A DNA stretch of 64,000 nt from Croceicoccus bisphenolivorans (GCF_001634625.1 NZ_LRSE01000002.1:1-64000), one strand, 5' to 3'. Positions 29,986 to 41,743 are shown, numbered from the stretch's first letter. Translations and numbers: made by a program. Notes: generated by a model from the letters alone, not told the origin.

Positions 29986-31203
29986 TCAAAGATCGATCAG
30001 GAGGCGGGTCGGATCCTCTATCGCTTCCTTGATGATCTTCAGTGCCGTAACTGCCTCGCGTCCGTCGATAATCCGATGGTCGTATGACAGGGCGATGTAC
30101 ATCATCGGCCGAATTACGATCTGACCATCGACGACAACCGGACGGTCCTCGATCCGGTGGAGGCCCAGAACCGCGCTCTGCGGCGGGTTGATGATCGGGG
30201 TCGACATCAGCGAACCGAAGACGCCGCCGTTGGAAATCGTGAAGGTGCCGCCCTTCATGTCTTCCATCGTCAACGTGCCTTCCTTGGCGCGCTTGCCGAA
30301 GTCGGCGATGCCGCCCTCGATCTGTGCGAAGCTCTTCTTGTCGGCATCGCGCAGCACCGGGACGACAAGGCCGTTCGGGGCCGAGACGGCAACCGAGATG
30401 TCGACGAAATCGTGATAGAGAATTTCGTCACCTTCGATCTGGGCGTTCACGCTGGGAACGTCCTTCAGCGCAAGGCAGGCCGCCTTGGCGAAAAAGCCCA
30501 TGAAGCCGAGCCGTACGTCATGCTTCTTGGCGAACAGGTCCTTGTACTTGTTGCGAGCCTCCATCACGGCGGTCATGTCGACGTCGTTGAAGGTGGTCAG
30601 CAGGGCCGCGGTGTCCTGCGCGCTCTTGAGCCGCTTGGCGATCGTCTGGCGCAGGCGGGTCATCTTTACCCGCTCGACATTGCGGTCTGCACCTGCCGGG
30701 GCGGCAGTGGGTGCGGGGGCCGGTGCGGGGGCCGCAGCGCCGCTCTTCTTTGCCTCTGCGGCAGCGAGCACGTCTTCCTTGGTGAGGCGGCCGTCCTTGC
30801 CGGTGCCCTTGACCGTGGTCGGGTCGATCCCATGCTCCAGCACCGCGCGGCGCACGGCGGGAGAGAGGACGACGGCATCGTCATCGGATGCTTCGGGCGT
30901 GTCCTGTGCGGGAACCGATGCGGTTTCGTCCTTGCGCGGGGCAACGCCGGTATCGCCGGCGCCTGCGCCATCGGTGATCGTGGCGATCACCGCGCCGACC
31001 GTGACCGTATCGCCAGCGGCGGCGAGCTGCTCGCCCAACACGCCGGAAGTCGGCGCGCCGACATCGATGGCGACCTTGTCGGTTTCTAGGCTGCAGATCG
31101 GTTCGTCCTGCTTCACCGCGTCGCCGGGCTTCTTAAGCCATTCACCGACAGTGGCCTCGGTGATCGATTCGCCGAGAACGGGGACCTTGACTTCAGTGCT
31201 CAT
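29986..31203 (-). CDS. sucB: 2-oxoglutarate dehydrogenase E2, dihydrolipoyl succinyltransferase
   Basis: 405 residues. An N-terminal lipoyl domain with the lipoylated Lys about 43 (ETDKVAIDV) is followed by an acidic Ala/Pro linker. The E1/E3-binding domain lies near 113-150 ([20 protein letters not shown]). After an Ala/Pro linker comes the catalytic domain with the active-site SYDHRIIDG near the C-terminus. A single lipoyl domain and the neighbouring sucA identify it as the succinyl form. It ends 42 bases before lpdA. Confidence 0.96.
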   Translation of the reverse strand: MSTEVKVPVLGESITEATVGEWLKKPGDAVKQDEPICSLETDKVAIDVGAPTSGVLGEQLAAAGDTVTVGAVIATITDGAGAGDTGVAPRKDETASVPAQDTPEASDDDAVVLSPAVRRAVLEHGIDPTTVKGTGKDGRLTKEDVLAAAEAKKSGAAAPAPAPAPTAAPAGADRNVERVKMTRLRQTIAKRLKSAQDTAALLTTFNDVDMTAVMEARNKYKDLFAKKHDVRLGFMGFFAKAACLALKDVPSVNAQIEGDEILYHDFVDISVAVSAPNGLVVPVLRDADKKSFAQIEGGIADFGKRAKEGTLTMEDMKGGTFTISNGGVFGSLMSTPIINPPQSAVLGLHRIEDRPVVVDGQIVIRPMMYIALSYDHRIIDGREAVTALKIIKEAIEDPTRLLIDL

Positions 31204-31224
31204 GGGCTTGGTATCCTTACCCGA

Positions 31225-34056
31225 TTATTTCTGGCGCGCGGCGATGACATCCTCGACCGAAAGGCCAAGGGCGTCGGCGACGAGCGCGTTCTGCTGTTCG
31301 ACATGGCGGCTGGCGAGGCCGGTCGCCGGAGAGGCTGCGGGCGCGCGGCCGGCATAGCGGGCACGCGAAACGGGCGAACCCGCTTCGGACAGGGCCTGCT
31401 CGATCTGGCTTTCGACGAAGAACCACGAACCGTTGTTCTTCGGCTCTTCCTGACACCAGATGACCTTTTCGAGGTTCTTCATCCGCGACAGGCGCAGGGC
31501 CAGCGGCTCTCCCGGGAAGGGGTAGAGCTGTTCGATGCGCACGATCGATGTGTCGTCGAGGCCGGCGGCATTGCGCGCTTCGATCAGGTCGTAGGCGACC
31601 TTGCCCGAACACAGCACGAGGCGGCGGATCTTCTCGTCCGCGATTTCGGTCGTATCCGAAACGATGCGGCGGAAGTGGCTGTCGCCAAGGAATTCGGCCT
31701 TTTCCGATTTCGCGAGCGGATGACGCAGCAGCGACTTGGGCGTCATGATGATCATCGGCTTGCGGAAGGAACGCAGCATCTGGCGGCGAAGCACGTGGAA
31801 GTAGTTCGCCGGCACGGTGATGTTGCACACCTGCATGTTGTCGCCCGCGCAAAGCTGCAGGAAGCGTTCGAGACGTGCCGAGGAATGCTCCGGACCCTGG
31901 CCTTCGTAGCCGTGGGGCAGCAGCATCACGAGGCCGTTGGCGCGAAGCCACTTTGCCTCGCCCGCGGCGATGAACTGGTCGATCATGATCTGCGCGCCGT
32001 TGGCGAAATCGCCGAACTGCGCTTCCCAGAGCACGAGGCTCTTCGGATCGGCCAGCGAATAGCCGTATTCGAAGCCGAGCACGCCGTATTCGGACAGCGG
32101 GCTGTCATAGACCTCGAAGTGGCCGTGCGGCACCTGACAAAGCGGGATATACTTCGCCTCGGTGTTCTGGTCGGTCCAGACCGCATGGCGCTGGCTGAAC
32201 GTGCCGCGGCCCGAATCCTGACCCGACAGGCGTACCGCGAACCCTTCGGCCAGCAACGAGCCGAAGGCCAGTGCCTCCGCCGTCGCCCAGTCGAAGCCGG
32301 TGCCGTTTTCGAACATGTCGCGCTTGGCATCTAGCACGCGGTTCAGCGTCTTGTGGATCTCGACATCGCCGGGAACCGTTGTCAGTGTGCGGCCAAGGCT
32401 GTCGAACAGCTTGCCCTCGATACCGGTCACGATGTTGCGGCGCGCGGTTTCCGGGTCGACCGGCTTGTTGAGGCCGGTCCAGCGACCTGCGAACCAGTCG
32501 GCCTCGTTCGCCTTGTAGGTTTTCCCCGCTTCGAATTCCTGCTCCAGCAGGTCGTTGAAGCCGGCGACGGTCTCGTTCTCGAAGTCGGCGTCGATGACAC
32601 CTTCCTCGCGCAGGCGCTGGGCATAGATCGAGGCAACACCCGGATGCTTGCGGATCGCCTTGTACATCAGCGGCTGCGTGAAACTGGGTTCATCGCCTTC
32701 GTTATGGCCGAAGCGGCGATAGCACCACATATCGATCACGATGTCGCGGCCGAAGCGCTGGCGATATTCGATCGCCAGCTTGCAGCAGAAGGTCACCGCT
32801 TCCGGATCGTCACCGTTGACGTGCAGGATCGGCGCCATGACACCCTTCGCCACGTCCGACGGATAGGGCGAGGAGCGCGCGAACTGCGGGCTGGTGGTGA
32901 AGCCGATCTGGTTGTTGATAACGAAGTGGATGCAGCCGCCGGTATTGTAGCCGCGGATGCCGGAAAAGCCGAAGCATTCCCAGACGATCCCCTGGCCGGC
33001 GAAGGCCGCGTCGCCGTGGATCAGCACCGGCAGCACGGTCTGGTGCTTGCCCTTGCCGATGTCGTCACGGAACTGCTGCTGTGCGCGGACCTTGCCCAGT
33101 ACGACAGGGTCCACCGCCTCGAGGTGGGAGGGGTTGGGCACTAGGCTCATGTGGACCTTCGTGCCGTCGAACTCGCGGTCGGTACTGGTGCCGAGGTGAT
33201 ACTTCACGTCGCCCGAGCCGCCGACATCGTCGGGGTTGGCGCTGCCGCCGGAGAATTCGTGGAAGATGACCTTGTACGGCTTGCCCATCACGTTCGCGAG
33301 AACGTTCAGGCGGCCACGGTGGGCCATGCCGAAGACGATTTCCTTCACGCCGGCCGCGCCGCCGTGCTTGATCACCGCTTCGAGCGCGGGGATCATCGAT
33401 TCGCCGCCGTCGAGGCCGAAGCGCTTGGTGCCGACGTACTTCTTGCCGAGGAACTTCTCGTACTGTTCGCCGCGAATCACGGCGGACAGGATCGCCTTCT
33501 TGCCCAGCAGGGTGAAATCGATCGAGGCGTCCTTGCCCTCCATGCGCTCCTGCAGGAAGCGGCGTTCTTCGATGTCGGCGATGTGCATGTATTCAAGGCC
33601 GACCTTGCCGCAGTAATTCGCGCGCAGGATGTCGACGATCTCGTTCACCGTCGCCCATTCGAGGCCGAGGTTGCCGCCGATGTACACAGGCCGTTCGAGA
33701 TCGCCGGGGCCGAAACCGTGCCATTCGGGCGTAAGGTCTGCGGGAAGTTCGTGCTGCGACAGGCCCAGCGGATCGAGATCGGCGGCAAGGTGCCCACGCA
33801 CGCGATAAGTGCGGATGAGCAGCATTGCGCGAACCGAATCGTCGCAAGCCGCCTCGACCGCCTTTTCGTCGAGCTTGGCGCCCTTCTTCTCGGCAGCAGC
33901 CTTGATGTCGGCCTTCATGCGGGTGGGGTCCATTGATGCCGTCAGGTCATCGCTGCCGCCCAGATCGAGGGGCCAGCCCCTGCGTGCCCATGACGGACCC
34001 GGCTGCGGGCCATCCGGCTCAAGCTCGGGGAGGAAGGACTGGTTCTCTTTACCCAT
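31225..34056 (-). CDS. sucA: 2-oxoglutarate dehydrogenase E1
   Basis: 943 residues, full length. Thiamine-diphosphate enzyme that decarboxylates 2-oxoglutarate and transfers succinyl to E2. Recognisable blocks are GMAHRGRLNVLANVMGKP, the ThDP/Mg region IHGDAAFAGQGIVWE, and the C-terminal HGYEGQGPEHSSARLERFLQ. The N-terminus (MGKENQSFL) is a normal E2-binding arm. 21 bases from sucB, so co-transcribed. Confidence 0.97.
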   Translation of the reverse strand: MGKENQSFLPELEPDGPQPGPSWARRGWPLDLGGSDDLTASMDPTRMKADIKAAAEKKGAKLDEKAVEAACDDSVRAMLLIRTYRVRGHLAADLDPLGLSQHELPADLTPEWHGFGPGDLERPVYIGGNLGLEWATVNEIVDILRANYCGKVGLEYMHIADIEERRFLQERMEGKDASIDFTLLGKKAILSAVIRGEQYEKFLGKKYVGTKRFGLDGGESMIPALEAVIKHGGAAGVKEIVFGMAHRGRLNVLANVMGKPYKVIFHEFSGGSANPDDVGGSGDVKYHLGTSTDREFDGTKVHMSLVPNPSHLEAVDPVVLGKVRAQQQFRDDIGKGKHQTVLPVLIHGDAAFAGQGIVWECFGFSGIRGYNTGGCIHFVINNQIGFTTSPQFARSSPYPSDVAKGVMAPILHVNGDDPEAVTFCCKLAIEYRQRFGRDIVIDMWCYRRFGHNEGDEPSFTQPLMYKAIRKHPGVASIYAQRLREEGVIDADFENETVAGFNDLLEQEFEAGKTYKANEADWFAGRWTGLNKPVDPETARRNIVTGIEGKLFDSLGRTLTTVPGDVEIHKTLNRVLDAKRDMFENGTGFDWATAEALAFGSLLAEGFAVRLSGQDSGRGTFSQRHAVWTDQNTEAKYIPLCQVPHGHFEVYDSPLSEYGVLGFEYGYSLADPKSLVLWEAQFGDFANGAQIMIDQFIAAGEAKWLRANGLVMLLPHGYEGQGPEHSSARLERFLQLCAGDNMQVCNITVPANYFHVLRRQMLRSFRKPMIIMTPKSLLRHPLAKSEKAEFLGDSHFRRIVSDTTEIADEKIRRLVLCSGKVAYDLIEARNAAGLDDTSIVRIEQLYPFPGEPLALRLSRMKNLEKVIWCQEEPKNNGSWFFVESQIEQALSEAGSPVSRARYAGRAPAASPATGLASRHVEQQNALVADALGLSVEDVIAARQK

Positions 34057-34150
34057 TTCGTGTCACCCGCGTTTTGGACGCTGTTAGCGGCTCATGTATG
34101 TGCGGCAGGCCGGGCGGCGCTCCCTCTCGCCACCCTTATGCCGCAAAAGC

Positions 34151-35041
34151 TCAGGCAGTTTCCTTGAGCAATTGGTCGAGTGTCTCGCCAAGCAGCGAGG
34201 GCGAGGGGGAGACGCGGATGCCCGCTTCTTCCATCGCCGCGATCTTGTCTTCGGCGCCGCCCTGGCCGCCCGAGACGATCGCGCCGGCGTGGCCCATGCG
34301 GCGGCCCGGAGGTGCCGTGCGGCCCGCGATGAAGCCGACCATCGGCTTCTTGCGCCCACGCTTGGCTTCGTCCTTGAGGAACTGCGCCGCTTCTTCTTCG
34401 GCCGAACCGCCGATTTCGCCGATCATGATGATCGACTTGGTTTCATCGTCGGCAAGGAAGAGTTCGAGAACGTCGATGAAGTTCGTGCCGTTGACCGGGT
34501 CACCGCCGATGCCGACAGCCGTCGTCTGGCCAAGGCCTGCGTTCGTGGTCTGGAACACGGCTTCATACGTGAGTGTGCCCGAACGGCTGACGACACCGAC
34601 CGAACCCTTGGAGAAGATCGAACCGGGCATGATGCCGATCTTGCATTCGCCAGGCGTCAGCACGCCGGGGCAGTTCGGGCCGATGAGGCGCGACTTCGAA
34701 CCCTGCAGGGCGCGCTTCACCTTCACCATATCGAGCACCGGAATGCCTTCGGTGATGGCGACGATCAGTTCCATCTCGGCGTCGATCGCCTCGAGGATCG
34801 AGTCGGCAGCGAACGGCGGCGGAACGTAGATGCACGATGCGGTCGCACCGGTGGCGGCTTTCGCTTCGGCAACCGTGTTGTAGTTGGGCAGGCCGATGTG
34901 GGTCGTGCCGCCCTTGCCGGGGGTGACGCCCGCGACCATCTGCGTGCCGTAAGCCAGTGCCTGTTCGGTGTGGAACGTGCCGGTGGCACCGGTCATACCC
35001 TGGGTGATGACCTTGGTGTTCTTGTCTACGAGGATGGACAT
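34151..35041 (-). CDS. sucD: Succinyl-CoA synthetase alpha subunit
   Basis: 296 residues. Forms succinate and NTP from succinyl-CoA with the beta subunit SucC. CoA-binding Rossmann segment [33 protein letters not shown], and the phosphorylated His about 251 in [10 protein letters not shown]. The beta-subunit gene sucC, normally adjacent, is not in this window. Confidence 0.97.
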   Translation of the reverse strand: MSILVDKNTKVITQGMTGATGTFHTEQALAYGTQMVAGVTPGKGGTTHIGLPNYNTVAEAKAATGATASCIYVPPPFAADSILEAIDAEMELIVAITEGIPVLDMVKVKRALQGSKSRLIGPNCPGVLTPGECKIGIMPGSIFSKGSVGVVSRSGTLTYEAVFQTTNAGLGQTTAVGIGGDPVNGTNFIDVLELFLADDETKSIIMIGEIGGSAEEEAAQFLKDEAKRGRKKPMVGFIAGRTAPPGRRMGHAGAIVSGGQGGAEDKIAAMEEAGIRVSPSPSLLGETLDQLLKETA

Positions 35042-35061
35042 TTAGAGTTCCCCTTGCTGCA

Positions 35062-35688
35062 TCACTGGACGCTGACCGGACCGGTACTATCGATCTTCAT
35101 GGCCAGGCCGTTGAACTGAACGATGGCTTCGAGCGGGCTGCCCGAAGGGATGAAAAAATAATCGAAGCTCTCGTGCGCGCTGTCGAGGCCATCGTATTTC
35201 GCGATGGTGTTTCCCTCACGCTCCAGCAAGCGAGTCGGTTCCGATCCGACCAGTGCGGAGACCGTTGCCGCACCCGCGTCGCGGGTTTCACCCGGATCGA
35301 ACAGGCGGCAACCGGTAACCCGTTCACCTTCGGCGACCACTTCGGTCACGACGATGGCCAGATTTTCACCTGCGACCGCCTTGGAAAACAGGGCCGGAGC
35401 GGACATCGCGCCGCCCAGTTCGGCCACAGCTTCCTGACCCGCTTCCTCGGCAAAGGCCATGAATTCGGCCAGTTCAGGGATGCCGGTTTCCGAAACGTCG
35501 GTCCATCCCGCCGCCGTGACATGCGCCACCGTTTCTTCCCATGACGGGACCGGGCCACAGGCGTCGCGGAAAGCGGTGAAGACGGGTTCGATGGGATAGG
35601 ACGCAACACCCCCCCCTTCCGCTGCCGTCGCCGGAAGCGGAGCCAGCGCCGCGATTGCAGCACCGAAAGGGAGGGAGAAGCGGAGCAC
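35062..35688 (-). CDS. Uncharacterised secreted protein inside the TCA operon
   Basis: 208 residues. A signal peptide (LRFSLPFGAAIAALAPLPATAA) points to the periplasm. The mature part has two Cys about 100 residues apart (near 39 and 129; DACGPVPSW and VTGCRLFD) that could form a disulfide. No enzyme motif is recognised. It is 20 bases from sucD and 9 bases from mdh, so it is transcribed with them. What a periplasmic protein does in this operon is not evident. Confidence 0.75.
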   Translation of the reverse strand: MLRFSLPFGAAIAALAPLPATAAEGGGVASYPIEPVFTAFRDACGPVPSWEETVAHVTAAGWTDVSETGIPELAEFMAFAEEAGQEAVAELGGAMSAPALFSKAVAGENLAIVVTEVVAEGERVTGCRLFDPGETRDAGAATVSALVGSEPTRLLEREGNTIAKYDGLDSAHESFDYFFIPSGSPLEAIVQFNGLAMKIDSTGPVSVQ

Positions 35689-35697
35689 GGTTTGGTG

Positions 35698-36910
<1,213 letters not shown>

Positions 36911-36919
36911 CGCCGCGAC

Positions 36920-37113
36920 GTTACGGGTTCGCTTGTCGTGCAAACGGCTGGCGCTAAGAGGGAAGTCCGGTGCGAACGCCTCCTTGCGGGGTATTCCATC
37001 CCGGCGCTGCCCCCGCAACTGTAACCGGGTAGCGCGTTCTTGACATGCCACTGGACGATCCGTTCGGGAAGGCGAGGGCGCGCGATGATCCGGGAGCCAG
37101 GAGACCTGCCCGC
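36920..37113 (+). ncRNA. Cobalamin riboswitch
   Basis: The element has the classic layout: GGTTCG entry near 36926, AGAGGGAAGTCCGGTGCGAA core, GCCCCCGCAACTGTAACCGG junction, GCCACTGG arm, GGGAAGGCGAGGGCGCGCG, and the B12 box AGCCAGGAGACCTGCC (37095-37110). It lies in the leader of btuB and would lower its expression when adenosylcobalamin or a related cobamide binds, probably by hiding the start region about 110 bases downstream. Confidence 0.95.
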
Positions 37114-37220
37114 AACGGTCGTTCGAGTCGGCGGGCGGGGTGTACCGAAGGCAGCGAGGACAGGCGCAATTCCGCGCTTTCCCGCCATGGACGGCAAGTT
37201 CGTCCATGTCGGGAGTACCC

Positions 37221-39128
37221 ATGCGCAAGTACCTGTTTCTTATCAGTTCCGTCATTATCGCCCAGCCTGCCTTCGCGCAGGATGAAACCGACTCCGCCTC
37301 CGAATACGCAGAGGCCGCGCCGCTGGGCAGCGCGACTGGCAATATCGTCGTCGTCTCGACCGGTCTGCCCTTGCCGATCAATCGCACAGGCCAGCCTGTC
37401 AGCGTCATCGGACTTGACGAGATCAAGCAAATCCAGGGGCCGGACCTCTCCCGAGTGTTGTCTCGTCTGCCGGGCGTCGCGCAAAGCCGCCAGGGCGGCG
37501 TGGGTTCGTTGACGTCGGTACGCGTACGCGGCGGAGAGGCGGACGATCTTCTCGTCCTGATCGACGGCGTACGCGTTGCCGATGCCGCGGATATCAACAA
37601 CCAGTTCGATTTCGGCAACCTGCTCGCCGGCAATATCGAACGGGTTGAACTGTTGCGTGGCTCGAACTCGGTGGTCTGGGGCTCGGACGCCGTCGCAGGT
37701 GTGATGAATATCGTGTCGCGCATCGACAACGGCATCGCGGCCTCCGCCGAATACGGCAGCGACGACACGAAATACGCGACGCTGTCGGGCGGAGTGGTGC
37801 AGGGCGCGCTGGCGGCGGGTCTTGCAGGTACCTACTATGACAGTGACGGTTTCAGCCGGGCTGCTTCCGGCACTGAGGCCGACGGGTTCGAACAGTGGCA
37901 GTTGACGGGCCGTGCGCGCTACGACCTCACTCCCAACCTCGCCATCGTGGCGAGCGGTCGCTTTGCCGACGGTGAGAGCGAGTTCGACGGTTACGATCCA
38001 GCGCCGCCCTACGCCCTGATCGACACACAGGATTATTCGCGTACTCGCCAGTATTCGGGGCGCACCGGGCTGCATTACGTGACCGACCTGCTCACGCTCG
38101 ACGCAGGCTATGCTTTGTCCGACACGCGCCGGCGCTATTACGATGCCGCACAGGCCGAGCCGTTCCAGTATGGCTACAAGGGCCGGAACGAGCGCGCCGA
38201 GTTGTTCGGACGCGTCACTCCGATGGGCGATGTCGCGCTCGATTTCGGGGCCCAACGCGAATGGTCGCGCTTCAGCAGCACCTTCGACGCGCCCGCCAAG
38301 GCGCGCACCACCAGCGGCCACGCGCTGCTGGGTTGGTATGGCGAGAGGGGGACGATCGCGGCCGGCGCGCGCTATGACGATCACTCGCGCTTTGGCGGCG
38401 AATGGTCCTTTGGCGCTAACGGTTCGCTCAATCTGGTGTCCGACATCCGCTTGCGAGCGGCCTATGGCGAAGGGTTCAAAGCTCCCTCGCTTTACCAGTT
38501 GTTCTCGGACTACGGGAATCCGGGGGTCGAGCCCGAGACGAGCCGCGCCTACGATATCGCGGTGGAGAAGGGCGATCGCAACGGACCGCTGTTCATTGCC
38601 GTTTCCGCCTTCCGGCGCGACAGTCGCAACCTGATCGGCTTTGCCTCGTGCTATGGCATAACCACGGGCCTGTGCGCGACGCGGCCCTTTGGCTATTACG
38701 ATAACACCGGCCGCGCCCGCGCCAAAGGGTTCGAGGTCGAACTGGCTGCCAGTCCGTCGGCAACTCTGCGCACCGGTGCGACTTACAGCTACGTCAAGGC
38801 GGTGGACCGGACCGAGGGCAGCTTTACGCAGGGCAACGACCTCGGTCGCCGTCCGCGCCACGCCGTTGCGGCTTGGATCGACTGGCAGTCGCCGTGGCTT
38901 CTCGCGCTTGGCGCCGACGCGCGGCTGGTTGGCGACAGTTACGAGAATGTCTACAATTCGACCAGTCTCGACGGTTTTGCGACGGTCGACCTGCGCGCAT
39001 CGCTGCCTTTCGGACCTTTGGAATTGTATGGCCGGGTCGAAAACCTGTTCGACGCCGGTTACCAGACGGCAGCAGGCTACGCGAACGCCGGGCGCAGTGC
39101 TTATGTCGGCGCGAGGTTCAAGATCTGA
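37221..39128 (+). CDS. btuB: TonB-dependent vitamin B12 receptor
   Basis: 635 residues from ATG 37221 (GGGAG just upstream). Signal peptide MRKYLFLISSVIIAQPAFAQ, then a TonB-box-like NIVVVSTGL. The plug domain runs ~45-160 with VRVRGGEADDLLVLIDGVRV and ELLRGSNSVVWGSDAVAGVM. The 22-strand barrel ends in a terminal aromatic-type strand (AYVGARFKI). Cobalamin specificity is inferred from the upstream riboswitch and the BtuFCD genes behind it. Confidence 0.93.
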   Translation: MRKYLFLISSVIIAQPAFAQDETDSASEYAEAAPLGSATGNIVVVSTGLPLPINRTGQPVSVIGLDEIKQIQGPDLSRVLSRLPGVAQSRQGGVGSLTSVRVRGGEADDLLVLIDGVRVADAADINNQFDFGNLLAGNIERVELLRGSNSVVWGSDAVAGVMNIVSRIDNGIAASAEYGSDDTKYATLSGGVVQGALAAGLAGTYYDSDGFSRAASGTEADGFEQWQLTGRARYDLTPNLAIVASGRFADGESEFDGYDPAPPYALIDTQDYSRTRQYSGRTGLHYVTDLLTLDAGYALSDTRRRYYDAAQAEPFQYGYKGRNERAELFGRVTPMGDVALDFGAQREWSRFSSTFDAPAKARTTSGHALLGWYGERGTIAAGARYDDHSRFGGEWSFGANGSLNLVSDIRLRAAYGEGFKAPSLYQLFSDYGNPGVEPETSRAYDIAVEKGDRNGPLFIAVSAFRRDSRNLIGFASCYGITTGLCATRPFGYYDNTGRARAKGFEVELAASPSATLRTGATYSYVKAVDRTEGSFTQGNDLGRRPRHAVAAWIDWQSPWLLALGADARLVGDSYENVYNSTSLDGFATVDLRASLPFGPLELYGRVENLFDAGYQTAAGYANAGRSAYVGARFKI

Positions 39129-39144
39129 TGCAAGGTTCCTGACG

Positions 39145-39975
39145 ATGCGCACGGGTGCGATGACGGGGTTGGCTGCCTTTGCGCTGCTGTCCGCCTGCGC
39201 CCCCGCGCCATCAGACGGGAAGAGCGAGGCGGTGCCATCCCCCACTTTGCGCATCGTCTCGCTCAACCCCTGTGTCGATGCGATACTTGCCGAAATCGCG
39301 CCGGAAAATCTCGTCGCGGTTTCGCACTTCAGCCGCGATCCGCACAGCGCTTCGATGGATGTGGCAGTCGCGCGTCGCTATCCGGCAACGTCGGGCAGTG
39401 CGGAGGAAGTCGCCGCCCTGGCTCCCGATGTGGTGGTTGCAGGCACATTTCTGCCGCCCGCGACCGAATCCGCGCTTCGCCGCATGGGATTGCGCGTTGT
39501 GAAAACCGGTTCGATCGCCTCGGTCGGGGATGCGCGAACGCAAGTGCGCGATCTGGCCGCGCTTGCCGGGCGCGATAAGGCGGGTGAGGCCTTGATCGCC
39601 CGGATCGACGCGGCTCTCGCCGCTGCCGCTCCGCCAGACGGTGAGGCGCCTGTTTCCGCACTTGTCTGGCAGGCAGGGGGACTGGTTCCGGGTGAAGCCA
39701 CCTTGGTTTCCGACCTGCTCTCGCGCACAGGCTTTACCAACTTCTCTGCCGGGCGCGGATTGGGGCAGGGGGCGATCCTTCCGCTGGAGGACGTACTCGC
39801 CGACCCGCCGCCGGTGATTTTGAGCGCAGGTGACGGGCGGATGCAGAATCATCCGGCACTGGCGGCAATGGGTGCAGACCGCGCGGAATTCGATACGCGG
39901 CTGACATGGTGTGGCGGGCCGACAATTCCCGCCGCCGCCGCGCGCCTGGCGCAGATCCGGAGCAGCCTGAGATGA
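39145..39975 (+). CDS. btuF: Cobalamin-binding protein of an ABC importer, lipoprotein
   Basis: 276 residues. Signal with lipobox LSAC, so anchored to a membrane rather than freely periplasmic as in E. coli. The fold is the helical-backbone type III binding protein: RIVSLNPCVDAILAEIAP at the start and ALAPDVVVAGTFLP in the middle. It begins 17 bases after btuB, and its stop overlaps the btuC start. Confidence 0.88.
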   Translation: MRTGAMTGLAAFALLSACAPAPSDGKSEAVPSPTLRIVSLNPCVDAILAEIAPENLVAVSHFSRDPHSASMDVAVARRYPATSGSAEEVAALAPDVVVAGTFLPPATESALRRMGLRVVKTGSIASVGDARTQVRDLAALAGRDKAGEALIARIDAALAAAAPPDGEAPVSALVWQAGGLVPGEATLVSDLLSRTGFTNFSAGRGLGQGAILPLEDVLADPPPVILSAGDGRMQNHPALAAMGADRAEFDTRLTWCGGPTIPAAAARLAQIRSSLR

Positions 39976-40946
39976 GCCGCCTTTGCCTCGTACTATCGGG
40001 CCTGATCGCGCTGGCCCTGCCGCTTTCTTTGCTGGCCGGTCGCGTCTGGATCGCGCCATGGGCGGAGCCGGTGCCCCATGCCGCGACCATTCTTGCCGAA
40101 CTGCGCCTGCCTCGCGGTACTCTTGCGCTCGTCATCGGCGCCGGGCTGGGTGGCGCGGGTGCGGCGATGCAGGGTTACCTGCGCAATCCGCTGGCCGATC
40201 CGGGTCTGTTCGGCATTGCGCCGTCCGCTGCATTCGGTGCGGTCATGGCCTTGTTCCTTGGCATTGCAGGCATTCCGCTGGTGCTGCCAGCCTTCGCGCT
40301 GATCGGTGCGGGCGGGGCGATGGCGATGCTGGCGGTAATCGCGGGGCGGGGCGGTATCGGCATGGGCGGCGGGATCGCGCTGTTCACGCTTGCGGGCCTG
40401 ATGATCGCCAGTCTTGCGGGCACGCTCACCAGCCTTGCCATATCGCTGTCACCGAACCCCTTTGCCACCAGCGAGATCGTGACGTGGCTGATGGGCGCGT
40501 TGACGGACAGGAGTTGGGCCGATGTCTGGATCGCAGGGCCGCTGACACTGGCGGGTTTGGTCGTGCTGTGGAGTACGGGGCGCTCGCTGGACGCGCTGAC
40601 GCTGGGTGAGCAGGCGGCGCTGTCGCTGGGCGTACAGGCGAAGCGGCTGCAGTGGTGCATCGTGCTCGGCATCGGGCTTGTTGTCGGTGCCGGTGTGGCG
40701 GTTGCGGGGATTATCGGTTTCGTCGGTCTGATGGTGCCGCACATCGTTCGCCCGTTCACGGATCGCCGCCCATCCAGCCTGATCCTGCCGAGCGCGCTGG
40801 CGGGTGCCTTGCTGGTGCTGGTCGCGGATACGTTCTGCCGGGTGCTGCCGATGGCGACCGAACTGCGGCTGGGCATTGCGCTGTCGGTTCTGGGTGCGCC
40901 GTTCTTTCTGGCCCTTCTACTACGCCTGCGCAGGACTCTGGCATGA
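39972..40946 (+). CDS. btuC: Cobalamin ABC importer permease
   Basis: 324 residues from ATG 39972 (ATGA overlap with btuF). About ten membrane helices of the FecCD/BtuC type. Landmarks are LRLPRGTLALVIGAGLGGAG, MQGYLRNPLADPGLFG, and the cytoplasmic coupling region GFVGLMVPHIVRPF. The ATG of btuD overlaps its stop. Confidence 0.93.
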   Translation: MSRLCLVLSGLIALALPLSLLAGRVWIAPWAEPVPHAATILAELRLPRGTLALVIGAGLGGAGAAMQGYLRNPLADPGLFGIAPSAAFGAVMALFLGIAGIPLVLPAFALIGAGGAMAMLAVIAGRGGIGMGGGIALFTLAGLMIASLAGTLTSLAISLSPNPFATSEIVTWLMGALTDRSWADVWIAGPLTLAGLVVLWSTGRSLDALTLGEQAALSLGVQAKRLQWCIVLGIGLVVGAGVAVAGIIGFVGLMVPHIVRPFTDRRPSSLILPSALAGALLVLVADTFCRVLPMATELRLGIALSVLGAPFFLALLLRLRRTLA

Positions 40947-41713
40947 TGCTTTCGGCCGAAAACCTGACTGTCCGGCGCGGGGCTGCCAAAGTCGTTACGG
41001 AGGCATCATTTGCTCTCGAACCCGGTCGCCTGACGGCCATTGTCGGACCGAACGGTGCGGGCAAGTCCAGCGTGCTGGCGGCGCTGGCGGGCTTGTTGCC
41101 GGCGTCCGGCAAGGTCATGCTGGACGGTCGCGACATAACGACAATCGCACCACGCGAGCGGGCACGGACGATCGGTTTCCTGCCGCAGCAGGCGGAGGCC
41201 GCGTGGGACGTGTCGGTGCGCACGCTGGTCGGGCTGGGACGCCTGCCGTGGCGCTCCGTTCCCGGCAGGCCCGCCCGCGCGGACCGGCAAGCCGACGAGA
41301 GCGCGATCGAACATTCGCTGCAGGTGATGGAACTTGAAAGCCTTGCCGAGCGGCCTGTCTCCCACCTTTCGGGTGGAGAGCGGGCACGAGCGATGATGGC
41401 CCGTGTCCTTGCCGGACAGCCCGCATGGATACTGGCCGATGAACCGCTCGCCAGTCTGGATCTGGCGCACCAGCAACGCCTGATGGGTCAGTTGCGGGCA
41501 GAGACCGATGCCGGTCGCGGCATCGCGGTTGTCGTCCACGATCTGGCAACGGCGATGAACCGTGCGGACCGGGTTATCGTGCTGGATCGTGGCCGGATCG
41601 TCGGCAACGGCGTGCCGGATGTCGCACTCAACGAAACGCTCGTTAGCGAGGTATGGCAGGTCCGGGTACAGTGGACAGGGGATAGCGGACACCGCGCGCT
41701 GATTGTCATTTGA
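40943..41713 (+). CDS. btuD: Cobalamin ABC importer ATPase
   Basis: 256 residues. Walker A GPNGAGKSS (35-43), signature HLSGGERAR, Walker B WILADEP and switch His in VVVHDLATA are all present. Energises the BtuC channel. An alternative ATG is one codon further in. Last gene of the B12 uptake operon; no cobalamin synthesis gene follows. Confidence 0.93.
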   Translation: MMLSAENLTVRRGAAKVVTEASFALEPGRLTAIVGPNGAGKSSVLAALAGLLPASGKVMLDGRDITTIAPRERARTIGFLPQQAEAAWDVSVRTLVGLGRLPWRSVPGRPARADRQADESAIEHSLQVMELESLAERPVSHLSGGERARAMMARVLAGQPAWILADEPLASLDLAHQQRLMGQLRAETDAGRGIAVVVHDLATAMNRADRVIVLDRGRIVGNGVPDVALNETLVSEVWQVRVQWTGDSGHRALIVI

Positions 41714-41743
41714 ACCGCAAGCAATGGTGCGGCAATATTGCGG

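Noticed and set aside
32353-33144. 263-codon and other long plus-strand frames opposite sucA
   Set aside because: Antisense shadows of a certain gene with the usual GC-rich mirror composition.
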